This document shows positions 48,166 to 58,217 of a stretch of DNA of 64,000 nucleotides, in pieces. The notes under the pieces were generated by a model that saw only the letters and a list, made by a program, of their open reading frames with translations, did not search any database and was not told the origin of the DNA. The DNA lies in NCBI RefSeq assembly GCF_002127325.2, contig NC_035439.2, forward strand, positions 145,778,709 to 145,842,708, written 5' to 3'. This DNA is from Helianthus annuus (taxonomy: Eukaryota > Streptophyta > Magnoliopsida > Asterales > Asteraceae). The first letter of the stretch is position 1. The number at the start of each line of letters is the position of its first letter. The position numbers and the translations under genes were made by a program.

Positions 48166-48897
48166 TCAGTAGTGACGTTCCCTTTCGTCATACTTCCAGG
48201 AAATTTGCTCCCCAATTTCCCTGATCCTATTCCCAGTGCCTATCAGTTCTTCACCAAACTGACGCAGTTCCACTAAATTTTCATAACTCATTGGCGGATT
48301 TGGGAGAGGTTCTGGATCAAATTGTGGGAGAAAACTATAGGGACTATTGACTATATTTTGGAATTGCCAGTCATTGGTCCACCATTCTTCCATTTGGCCT
48401 AATGGTCGTGTGTGGATTAGTGGGTCTGGAATCATTGGTGCTAGGTTTATTGGGATTTGAGCTGTAGCAGAATAAGAGAAGAGATTATTGTTGACAGGCT
48501 CTATGACATCACAATTGGCCAGTAGACGATCTATTTCGTTCTGGAATGTGATCTCCTTAGGCTGTTTAGAGCTTTCTCCAATCTCTATCCCCTTTTTCTT
48601 TAGATCTATCCCTATTTTTGTCTCTGCTTGTTTGGGACTTTCTCCGGTTTCTATTTCCTTTCCCTTGCTCACACTCACAGGATTTTCTATTTTCGGGAGT
48701 CTCCTAGGTTTCCTTCGGCGCACCTTTCGCCATCCTACAAATCTTCTCCTCTTTTTAGGTTTTGCTTTTTCCAGCGGTGGAGCTTGGAATTCCAGAGGTT
48801 CCTCTACGTCAGCGATGTAACCAGTGAAGTTGTGGGATACTTCAATTGGCACAAGATAGAGGTTAAGGTTCTGAAACGCCTCGGATAGCTCACTCAT
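48166..48897 (-). CDS. Conserved extra ORF of element A, about 243 aa
   Basis: It starts MSELSEAFQNLNLYLVPIEV; an in-frame MLHS extension begins at 48909. Residues about 45-70 are a dense Lys/Arg patch (KPKKRRRF...RKVRRRKPRR) that could be a nuclear signal or RNA-binding arm. A charged linker repeats GESPKQ/GESSKQ, and a Trp-rich EEWWTNDWQFQNI motif and PQFDPEPLPNPP follow. A helical tail (ELRQFGEELIGTGNRIREIG) ends in KYDERERHY. It is still open although gag-pol of the same copy has three breaks. It is homologous to the ORFs in B and C; function unknown. Confidence 0.8.
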   Translation of the reverse strand: MSELSEAFQNLNLYLVPIEVSHNFTGYIADVEEPLEFQAPPLEKAKPKKRRRFVGWRKVRRRKPRRLPKIENPVSVSKGKEIETGESPKQAETKIGIDLKKKGIEIGESSKQPKEITFQNEIDRLLANCDVIEPVNNNLFSYSATAQIPINLAPMIPDPLIHTRPLGQMEEWWTNDWQFQNIVNSPYSFLPQFDPEPLPNPPMSYENLVELRQFGEELIGTGNRIREIGEQISWKYDERERHY

Positions 48898-48917
48898 GCT
48901 GTGTAGCATATATGCAA

Positions 48918-50238
48918 AACGACGTGATTTCCCAGGGAAATCTTTATTTTCAAAACATGTTTCTTTTATTTATTTACACTGAGCCACTTTTCTAAGCTGG
49001 GAGTGCGTCACGGCACTTCTTTCTTTCCTCACAACATATCACCTGAAACATGTTTGAAAAAGGTTTTGTCAACGGGGAAATACTGAGTGAATCATTCATT
49101 TTACTAAAACGACACTTTAGTTATAATTCACAGTATTAAGTGCAACTGCACTGTTTCTGATTATCAAACCAGCTACCCACGGTACTTTACCACTCGACCC
49201 ACTGGCCCACCTGTCCAGTGGTGTCTGTGATTATGGTCATATCACCCATTGGCTGCCCCAATGTTGAAGATTATCAAGTAATGTATACAAAACCCCACAT
49301 ACCGGCTGTAACTTGGTGATTACAAAGACTTAATCCCTGTAATTATAACTTTGAAAAATAATTTGGAGTTTTGTAAAATAGTTGATAAAAAGAGAATGAC
49401 TCACATTGCAGATTTAACGAGCAAGATATAAGTCTACTGATTAGCCTTGATTAAACCTAATTTAACACAATGCACACACAAGCAGGTTAGTAACTAATAC
49501 AGCAGTTACGTCAATTCACGAGATTAAACCCTCACATCGATTAATTAGTGCAATACTCAATAATTCAATCGGATTCACAACGAATAACAGAGCATAGTCC
49601 GAATCCGAACAGCACTCTAATATTCAAGTCGAAATCACGACGAATAATCAAAGTACAAGCTCAATTTGAGCAGCACCCAGACAATCGTTGGATAGTTATA
49701 ATCGATCGGACGTTGAATCGTAATAGCGATCGAGTTATTACCCTGATTGTGGCAGCACCTCGTGATCGTGTGTGTGTGTTATGGACTGTTTTCGAAATAA
49801 CTCGACGTACAGACAGTATTTCTACGTCGTTTTCATTTCCCAGTTCAAGTCCCAAGGTCGGCTATTTATAGCCAAAATTTGGCCTCGCTTACGGACCGTA
49901 TGCCATTTCCCTTACGGTCCGTAAGGCTGGCTGGTAAGCTTACGGTCCATAAGGCTTCCCCTTTACGATCCGTAAGCTAAGCAGTCTAATTCATAGGCTG
50001 CCTAGACTCGGGACTAGCCTTGGTGATTCAAAAATCCAGCCAATCAGAACTTTGCAACGTTTTATTTTAGATAATTATCAACTAGGGTTTGCCCCCCTTG
50101 AGTTTTAGGGGCCCTGATCCTGATTCCGATTGTTCTGAAAATTTTAGGGCTAATGCAGAATCACTTGGGTGTCTTAATTAGGGTTTTCTTATTGACTAAT
50201 TATCATCCTAATTACTGATTTTAGTGACAGTTGTTACA
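48918..50238 (-). repeat. 5' LTR of element A, truncated (1321 bp)
   Basis: The right end AGTTGTTACA is intact and followed by the TCATT duplication. The left end, PBS and leader are missing: LTR sequence joins a few bases upstream of the extra ORF's start, at a short A-rich match. The TACGG/CCGTA palindromes (about 49888-49976) and the TATA box (49862-49871) are kept. Confidence 0.92.
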
Positions 50239-51548
50239 TCATTCCCCAATCTACAATATCTAGATATGTCTCAAAATCAAATTCAAGTAAAGTTGTTTGA
50301 AATCCCAGCAACATTGGTTGTAGTTGAATTGAGTTCTAATTTGTTTAGCGGGAAATTACCTAAACTTTCCAACAGTTCATTGTTACAACTGTTCGATCTA
50401 TCAAATAACTCCTTTACAGGGTCAATACATCATTTTTTGTGTCCTTATGGTGGGAAAGGGATAGAAGCACTTAATCTAGCAAATAATCATTTGTCCGGTG
50501 TCATTCCTGAGTGTTGGGTGAAGTGGCCGAGTTTGTCATTCCTGAACTTGGAGAACAACAATTTGTCTGGTGTAATTCCGACAACTTTGGGATCTTTATC
50601 TTATCTAGGATCATTGAATATGTGCAAGAACAAGCTGTCCGGGAGATTACCCACTTCTCTAAAGAACTTAACAAGATTACAGATCCTTCAGCTTGCTACA
50701 AATGAACTTGTTGGAAACATTCCAACATGGATTGGGATAAAACTTTCAAGTTTGAGAATTCTAAACCTTCGATCAAACAACTTGATGGATATATAACCCA
50801 TGAGCTCTGTTATCTTACAGCCATTCAGATCTTGGACTTCGCTCATAATAATCTATCAGGAAATATTCCAAGATGCTTTAACAACTATAGTGTCCTGACT
50901 AAGAAAGAAACTTCCTTAATTAATCAGTTTGTTTTCTTAGACTTTGACAATATTAACGTAGCAGCTAGTGCTTCATTGATGATGAAGGGACAAGAGTATA
51001 CATATAACACTATTCTTGGACTAGTGATGGTTTTGGACCTTTCTAGTAATAAATTTTCTGGGAGCATCCCAATTGAGCTAATGGCGCTTCAGGCATTACA
51101 ATCGTTGAACATATCAAAAAATCAATTGACAGGAGTTATACCAAAGAATATTGGTGACATGAAGTTTCTTGAATCATTCGATGTATCTTCAAACCATCTG
51201 TCTGGGGAGCTTCCAATGAGCTTGTCAGGCTTGACTTTCTTGAGTAGCTTCAATGTGTCTTTCAACAACTTGACTGGAAGAAGCACATCAAGCACACAGC
51301 TACAGAGCTTCAATGAATCCAGCTTCTTCGGCAACAAACTCTGTGGAGTTCCACTGACCCAGATTTGTGGAGAAATAGAGCATAATAAAGATCAACAAGA
51401 AGGTGATACATCACATGTAGTGGATTTTGGATTGACTATTTGCGTCTTGCTTGGATTTTTTGTTGGGTTTTGGTCCATTGTCATTCCCCTGAATGTTGGA
51501 ACAATTTGGATTTCATTGTCTAAATTAAGGTATATGTTGCGTTGTTAA
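50239..51548 (+). pseudogene. Receptor-like protein (LRR), C-terminal fragment
   Basis: This continues 25072-26237 in the same frame once element A and one TCATT are removed (junction ...WRSF|PNLQYLD...). It has further LRRs, then the usual RLP island-type segment around the frameshift, the last LRRs (DLSSNKFSGSIPIEL), the C-terminal cap with GNKLCGVPL, an acidic stretch, one transmembrane helix (about 51423-51510, GLTICVLLGFFVGFWSIVIP) and a very short tail. There is no kinase, as expected for RLPs. A 1-nt loss near 50782 causes a stop at 50794-50796. A possible GT..AG intron at 51530-51625 would change the last residues. Confidence 0.93.
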
Positions 51549-52229
51549 TCATAAGTACTATGGTAACATGTTTCATAAGTGATGAATAATGTTGTAAAGT
51601 TGTAATATGATTGTTTTACCTTCAGATTATATGATCTGTTTTCTTAATGAACTTCCAAGCTTGGACCTTCTTAGTTATAAGTCTACGTAGACATATTCTT
51701 GATGATTATGGTATGGTTGCTATGCTTTCATCTGTAAAAAAATCTTAAACAGAAGCGTCCTATGAGGATCAGTATTTGATTTTTTTTTTTCAAAAGTTAT
51801 AGTTATTGGTCAAAAAGTATAAAATACATAGCTTTTATATCAACATGAAATAGAAAAGAAGATGAAATCTACTTCTACATCCAAATCATTGTGAACAGTA
51901 AACCAGTTATATAAGCATTAAGTCTAAACATCAGTTGATCGATAAAATTCCTTACCGTTCTCAAATATTACAGCAATTAAACCCCAGCGGAAGCTTATGA
52001 TCTTATATCAGGATGTTCCAGTTTGGACGATTAAGCACTATGATTTAAAAATATATTCTAACTACATAAATGTTGGTGGCATAAATCACAACGAATCTAT
52101 TAGTCCACGTTAAAGTGTTTTTCAAAGCTATGGTATAAAGACGATGAAAAATCAAAGATTGCGATCCTGTTATCCCCAAATTAAAACCCAGAATATGATT
52201 TGATGTGTTCACTGGCATTATCACATAAA
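51549..52229. other. Downstream of the RLP gene; no gene seen
   Basis: Probable 3' UTR and flank. It holds a CTTCAG acceptor-like site at 51625 and a poly-T run at about 51780. No domain-bearing ORF is present. Confidence 0.5.
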
Positions 52230-52607
52230 TGTTGGGGGAGAGAACTCGTGTTTTCAGCGGAAGTTGTAGACTTGGATACATTCATGTTCATGATTGATTG
52301 GAACAAATGAATGTCTAGGAATGAAAAGTGTGAGTGCAGGAAAAACAAAACAGAATCGTATGGACAATTCAAGTATATCTGAAATGTCTTGGTGCCGGAC
52401 ATTGATTCCGGTGACATCAATTTATACTAAAACGTTTGGCGGTTCGGGAATTTTGGCGGGTAACTGTCCATTACAGTTATTTGAAAAGGTTTCCCGCTTA
52501 TCCCTTGATTATTACATACACTTATCATTAACTAACCTTATAAGTGTTCCTAAATATATCCGAATAACATATAAAACATAAACATAACTAGTTTAATAAA
52601 TCTAACA
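52230..52607 (-). repeat. 3' LTR of element D (378 bp)
   Basis: Differs from the other copy at two bases near 52432-52437. A weak minus-strand TATA (complement of TTTATACTAA) lies at 52421-52430. Confidence 0.95.
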
Positions 52608-52619
52608 TAACCCCCCCTT
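52608..52619 (-). other. Polypurine tract of element D
   Basis: The complement of TAACCCCCCCTT, adjacent to the 3' LTR. It overlaps the TAA that would end the full-length ORF. Confidence 0.8.
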
Positions 52620-54024
52620 AAACTAGGTTATGTTTACGAGCTTGATCCAGTACGCTTCGATTTGCTTCATCCATTGCCCATTTTGCATAGTTGAAATTAA
52701 AACGCTTTCTTCGCTTTCCTTTATTCCAGTCATCATCGTCAACTCCTGCAAATAAAGCAACATATTCCATTTCGACCGCATTTTATTTGCCAACTCCTGC
52801 ATTCTTCGAACCTTCTTGATGACAACCAGAGGATGTTCCTTCTTCCAGAACTGTCTTCTTATCCTGCATATTCTGTTGCACATGTTTGAAATTGTAATAA
52901 TATTCTAAGACATCAAGATATGCGACATATGTGGCTCTCATGTAGTCACCATCTTCATAATTGAAACCCATATCTTTGGCTATTGCAGGCCAAGTGTTTT
53001 CGGTTGTTACATTTTGATAACCCCCGTCCATGGCTACGAGTAGATACAAACTCAGTTGATTAACTTTCCTCTTATATGAATCCATTGGTGGAACCTGTCT
53101 AGTTCTTATTCCCATGTAATTGAACAGGAACCATTTAACTAATTCCTCAAATTTCGAATCAAGTATATGTTTATACTTGATGACAAAATCCCGATCGTCC
53201 AATAGATTCATGAAGGCTCTGCAATCTTCGAATTCTTTGAACTCCATAGCATTGACGATCATGACACTCCAATCTGTTTCTTGTGAAGACAGATTAAGTT
53301 CTTCGAAATAGGAATTTAAATACCGTTGCTTGAATTCTTCATCAAGAACATTCTCTTCGATAATCTTTTGTTTCTCCTGTAAGCCTAACTCTTCTTCTCG
53401 TGTCATCCCACTTGTTTCATTGAACAAGTTATTCACCGGGCAAGAAAACATTGGATAAATTCTACAAGTATCACCGGCCTTTTTGATCGTAAATCCTTGC
53501 AACGTCAATTGATCTAAACTCAATACATTTCGATCGAGTTCCGGTGAATAAAAGACGCTTTGAATTCTCATGTTTTCGTTTCCGGTTTTTATTTCTATAG
53601 ATCCAATCCCCCGTGTGAACAAAAAATTATGTTCACCAGTGCGTGTATCAACCCCAATTATATGTTTGATTCGTTTGAACACGTTTAAATTCCCGGCAAT
53701 ATGATGTTTAAATACAGAACTTACGTACCAAATGTCATTCCATAACCCTCCTTCGGTACCAACAACAATCATTTCCTGATGATTGTTGACATCTCCATCT
53801 TGTCTCTGTATTCCTTCATTTACTACTTGCCGTATCAATTGTGTCGCTTCATCGTTTTCTTTTCTTTTACACGCGTGAATCTTGTGCCCCGGCTGTCGAC
53901 AGTAATAACATATCTTTTCTTTTAGATTTCGTTTGATTTTTTCTCTTGCCTCATCCGTGCAGTGTTGACAGGGAAGTAACGTAGAACTTGGTTTAATTTC
54001 GGTTTTCTTCATCTTTCCCAACAT
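52618..54024 (-). pseudogene. CCHC - inactive retropepsin - ARID fusion protein; frame of 468 codons with one in-frame TAA
   Basis: The ATG at 54024 follows the PBS directly. Residues 39-52 form a CCHC zinc knuckle (C39, C42, H47, C52), with a possible extra Cys pair at 19/22. Residues about 95-190 resemble the copia retropepsin region (WY.., then LDRNVLSLDQL), but the catalytic DSG is replaced by SSV at 102-104. Residues about 285-378 match an ARID/BRIGHT DNA-binding domain (LYLLVAMDGGYQNV, conserved Trp 345, then YLDVLEYYY). The first stop (52783-52785) ends a 413-aa product. The same frame stays open for 54 more codons, with an acidic VDDDDW and a basic KGKRRKR, and stops at 52618 in the polypurine tract. 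The 413-aa form may still be made. Confidence 0.85.
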
Positions 54025-54025
54025 G

Positions 54026-54037
54026 GCTCTGATACCA
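54026..54037 (-). other. Primer-binding site of element D
   Basis: GCTCTGATACCA on plus, the complement of TGGTATCAGAGC, lies 3 bp from the 5' LTR and abuts the ORF's ATG. Confidence 0.9.
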
Positions 54038-54040
54038 CTA

Positions 54041-54418
54041 TGTTGGGGGAGAGAACTCGTGTTTTCAGCGGAAGTTGTAGACTTGGATACATTCATGTTC
54101 ATGATTGATTGGAACAAATGAATGTCTAGGAATGAAAAGTGTGAGTGCAGGAAAAACAAAACAGAATCGTATGGACAATTCAAGTATATCTGAAATGTCT
54201 TGGTGCCGGACATTGATTCCGGTGACATCAATTTATACTAAAATGTTTCGCGGTTCGGGAATTTTGGCGGGTAACTGTCCATTACAGTTATTTGAAAAGG
54301 TTTCCCGCTTATCCCTTGATTATTACATACACTTATCATTAACTAACCTTATAAGTGTTCCTAAATATATCCGAATAACATATAAAACATAAACATAACT
54401 AGTTTAATAAATCTAACA
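54041..54418 (-). repeat. 5' LTR of element D (378 bp)
   Basis: Partner of 52230-52607, followed by the ATAAA duplication. The small ORFs in both copies are identical apart from two residues and are not genes. Confidence 0.95.
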
Positions 54419-54423
54419 ATAAA

Positions 54424-55170
54424 TGCCTTTTAAGGTAGCAGAAAATGGAGGATGAAACAGTATGTAGGTGTATTTGTCATTTTTTTCATATAATATATAC
54501 TGTTAAATGTAAAACAAAAACATTAATCAAAGTTTCAAATACGGCAACTTAAAGTAATTGTTCAGAAAAGATATTTACCATATATTATCAAAATGAAAGA
54601 TAAACTTTAGTGAACATAACCAATATTGAAACAAAAAACCTACTCCTCCTGTAATAGCTTAATTCGACGTTCGGTTTCTACTGAGCTAAGTTGTTCATCT
54701 TTAATCAGAGGTGGGTCCCCCAACTTCCCCTAGTACTGTATTGCAAGTCTATGACCATAACTACACCTCCCTGACATGCATATCCTATGTTTGGATGTGA
54801 ACTAGTAAACAACCCCCATGCTTTGTTGCGGGTTTCTATTTCCGCTATAGTGAAAACTGAATATATACTTAAATGTTAAACAAAAACATTAACCAAAGTT
54901 TCTATTACAGTAACTTGAAGTAATTGTTCACAAAAGATATTTACTATATATTATCAAAATGAAAGATAAACTCTAGTAAACATAACAAAAATCGAAACAA
55001 AAACCTGCTAGTCGTCCTGTAATAGCTAAATTCGACGTTTGGTTCCTACTATGCTAAGTTGTTCATCTTTAATCAGAGGTAGGTCCCCCAACTTCCCCAA
55101 GTTTATGAGCATATCTACACATGCATATCCAACCTTAGGATAAACATATATGAAACTAACCCGTTTATAT
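54424..55170. other. Non-coding with a duplicated 240-bp block
   Basis: A block at about 54492-54735 recurs at about 54862-55100 in the same orientation with roughly 85-90% identity. Shared words include AAGATATTTAC, TTGTTCATCTTTAATCAGAG and GGTCCCCCAACTTCCCC. There is no ORF. It may be a local duplication near the former 3' side of the gene. Confidence 0.65.
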
Positions 55171-55435
55171 CTATGCAGTTAATGCGGTAGAATATTGGAT
55201 ATCAGTCAAGGACTGATATTTGAGATATAGGTCATCTCGGTGAGATATCGGTAATTTTAATATCATCCATAATTTATATATATAGCAATTTAACACTAAT
55301 AATTCAGTGATGCTTTGGTAATATATTGGTTATATCAGTCAAATATCGTTCAATATCCGGCACCGATATTCTGACTGATATATGACACCGATATTTTACT
55401 AGGAGACTGATATATCACCGATATTAACTGCATAG
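55171..55435. mobile_element. MITE-like TIR element, about 265 bp
   Basis: CTATGCAGTTAAT at 55171 mirrors ATTAACTGCATAG at 55423-55435, and inner GGATATCAG/CTGATAT words also pair. The interior is rich in GATAT..CGGT repeats. The target duplication is not clear. Confidence 0.65.
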
Positions 55436-55659
55436 ATTTGTATATAAGATTCACCTAATCAAATTATAATTCACACCTTGCACCAAAGTCCCAGCCTTGT
55501 GATGTTTTCCTAATTATATTAACACATTAAAAATTGCAATTGAAACACCCCTGTAATTTTCTGATGTAATATCCATTAAATTTACAAAGGCACGCATAAA
55601 TTATAGAGTAAATTACTTTTTGAGTCCCTGTGTTTTAGTGGTTTTAACCGCTTGAGTCC
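55436..55659. other. Unassigned AT-rich spacer
   Basis: It includes GAGTAAATTACTTTTTGAGTCCCTG near 55605-55629, a phrase often at the ends of plant repeats. No gene. Confidence 0.4.
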
Positions 55660-56259
55660 AAAATGAAAAATTAATACCCTAGAATGTGATTTTAAACTAT
55701 TAGTACCTAAGTATGTTACTTTGTGCAAACCATAGGGACTAACTATGTAATTAACTCGTTTATCTATAATTGAAATGATTTATCTATTGCCTATAAGAAA
55801 TAACTAAATTTAATGTAATCAAACGATCTTCAAAGTATTATAAAAGAAAATGTCTTAATAAAAATTTGGAGAAACATAAAAATAGATTCGAAGGTTAGAT
55901 TAAAAAGGTTAAAATATAATAACTTAAATATAAAAATCTAGGAAAGATTCTTAAATTTTGGATTATGCTTTTTATTTTTTGAATCTTAAGTAATTTTGTT
56001 CCAAAAACCGAACGGAACCAATGCTAAAACCCAAATAGAACAATTTTTAAAAACCGAAAACCAAACACTTTGGTTACGGTTTCGGTTTTACTATAAAACT
56101 GAACCGAACCAAACTGTGCACACCCTTATTTGCAACCCGAGCCACCATTGGATTTTCTCTCGGCCACCATTATCACCATTACGGGTTGTTGCTAGAAAAC
56201 TAGGCCGCCGCCATTCTGGAACCCTAGATTTGAACACCATGAACCGATCAGAACTATAG

Positions 56260-57280
56260 ACCATTATCATCACGCAATATACTAAAAAACACAGAAAATG
56301 ATTTTTTTTTCTAAAACGCAATATACTAAAAACACAAAAAAAGTGTTCTTTCTAAAATGCAATGGATCAAAAACACAAAACAAAGTTTCTTTCTAAAACA
56401 CAATTGACTAAAAACACAAAAAAATGATTTTTTTTTCTAAATCGCAATGAACTAAAAACACAAAAGAAATTGTTCATTCTAAAACGCAATGGAATAAAAA
56501 CACAAAAGAAAGTGTTTTCTTTCTAAAACGCAATGGACTAAAAACACATAAAAATTTGTTTTACCTAAAACGCAATAGACTAAAAACACTTCAAATTGTG
56601 TTTTTTCTAAAATGCAATAGATAAAAAAAACACATAAAAATGTGTTTTTCATAACACGCAATGGACTAAAAACACTTCAAAATGTGTTTTTCTAAAACGT
56701 ATTGGACCAAAAAAACATATAAAAATGTATTTTTCGTAAAACATAATAGACAAAACACAAAAGAAAGCGTTTTATTCTAAAACGCAATTGACTAAAAACA
56801 CATAAAGTGTATTTTACATAAAACGCATAAAATGTGTTTTACATAAAACGCAATTGAGTAAAAACACAATAAAATGTGTTGTTTTTAAACCACAATAGAC
56901 TAAAAACCCAAAAGAAGGTGTTTTTTTTTCTAAAACGTAATGGACAAAAAGCACACAAAAATGTGTTTTTTTTCTAAAACGCAATAGAAAAAAAGCTTAC
57001 AAAAATATATATTTTCATTATTTTGTAAAACGTAATAAACAAAAAACTGTGTTTTTCCATTATTTTTTAACACAATAGACAAAAAACACACAAAACAGTG
57101 GTTTTTTTATTCTTTTGAAAAACACAATGAAAAGAACCTTGATTTTTCATTTTTTTTTTTGTAAAACGCAATGAACAAAAAAAAATACACAAAATATGTT
57201 TTTTCATTATTTTGTAAACACAAAATTCTAAATGAAAGTTTAAACTGAAAATTGTTTTCTAATTTTCTTTGACACATTTT
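56260..57280. repeat. Minisatellite with hairpin-forming units of about 40 bp (copy 1)
   Basis: Roughly 20-25 units of the type AAAACGCAATGGACTAAAAACACA..AAGTGTTTTT. Most units hold an ACACA/TGTGT pair that can fold back. Open frames through it give repeated low-complexity peptides and are not genes. Confidence 0.85.
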
Positions 57281-57485
57281 GTCAAACATCTGGTGTGCAA
57301 CTTTTTACCACCGATTTCTTAATAAAATTGGAACAAATAATGTTGCTCAAACTCAAGAACACATCAAGAGAATGTTAGAATCATAGAAATTTGAGAAGAG
57401 AATTATCTGTTACAATCGATTTCTAGTGTTCCATCGCATTATGTGAAATTGAAAAAAATAAGAAATTGTATAAAAATAAACTGGG

Positions 57486-58217
57486 TGGGTTGAGATCCTA
57501 TACAAACAGTGCTAATTATAAGAACCGTAAGAGCAGATCTGAACCATTGATAATTTAAATCAAGGGTTGATATTGATGATAAATAAAACCCTTATAATTA
57601 AAAATTACTACTAACAAATTAGGGGTAATTTTGTAAAATTGCTAGTCATTTGACCATTTTCCATTAAATACAAATTCCACCAAGGTTTTTTAAAAAACTA
57701 AAATAACTTTTATATACTTCATTATTTTAAAAAAAAATATACCATAAAATCAAGTATTTTTTTTATCTTTAATATGAGTACCATATTGCTATAAAAGTGA
57801 TTTTTATAAAAAGTTAACAAAAGGTGTTTTATAATTGTGTTGATAAGGTGCTGATTATGTGTTAACTACAAAATAATACAAACAAACAACAAAAGTAGAT
57901 ATAATCAGCACATCTGGTGTGCTGATAATGGAGAATGATTGAGGATGTTGTGCTAATGTCGTTTATGTTGATAATGGAGAACGATTGAGGACGATGTGCT
58001 GATAATGAAGAACGATTAAGGATGTTATGCTAATTATATAGTGTTATGATGATTATATTTTTTGTAATTATTTTTAATTAGTTATAAATAAATATGGTTA
58101 AAAGTCCTAAATTACCCCTAAACTAATTTTTTATTGATGGATACTTGTCAATTATGTGTTGGTTCTTACGGTTCATACAAACTTAAGTGTTTGTATTTGA
58201 TCCTATTCCTAAACCAG
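57486..58217. mobile_element. Probable TIR element inserted in direct-repeat copy 1
   Basis: It is absent from copy 2, where flanking sequence is joined (about 63691-63696). The ends hold matching inverted words: ATCCTATACAAAC and AAGAACCGTAAGAG at the left, TTCTTACGGTTCAT and GTATTTGATCCTATTCC at the right. Inside are three or four 40-45-bp repeats of GTGCTGATAATGGAGAACG (about 57925-58035). Exact ends and duplication are unclear. Confidence 0.6.

Larger units (their letters stand above)
26238..50238 (-). mobile_element. Element A: chromovirus in the RLP gene, with nested B and C
   Basis: Flanked by a perfect TCATT duplication (26233-26237 and 50239-50243), it inserted inside an RLP codon run. 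On the minus strand the order is: 5' LTR (48918-50238, truncated), extra ORF (48166-48897), gag-pol (43387-47894, broken), polypurine tract (43351-43363) and 3' LTR (26238-26721 plus 42354-43350, split by B). The PBS and the U5 end of the 5' LTR are deleted. LTR copies differ by about 16 of 1315 bases (about 1.2%). It is immobile on its own now. Confidence 0.93.
52230..54418 (-). mobile_element. Element D: compact non-autonomous LTR element carrying an ARID protein
   Basis: Flanked by ATAAA on both sides (52225-52229 and 54419-54423). Two 378-bp LTRs (TGTTGGGGGAGA...AAATCTAACA) differ at two bases. On the minus strand: 5' LTR 54041-54418, PBS 54026-54037, a single ORF from 54024, polypurine tract 52608-52619 and 3' LTR 52230-52607. 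It has no RT, RNase H or integrase. The size is between TRIM and LARD elements. Its ORF suggests copia ancestry. It must use enzymes from another element. Confidence 0.93.

Noticed and set aside
52623..52883. 86-codon minus-strand ORF overlapping the end of the ARID frame
   Set aside because: Different frame from the ARID ORF; the ARID frame itself continues here after one TAA and explains the coding look better.
55996..56259. 87-codon ORF, near copy at 62203-62466
   Set aside because: Sits inside the long direct repeat; the repeat duplicates it, and no domain is present.
56479..57289. Minus-strand ORFs with FLVYCVLEK-type repeats (also 62298-63335)
   Set aside because: Translation of the minisatellite; looks like membrane repeats but is low-complexity artefact.
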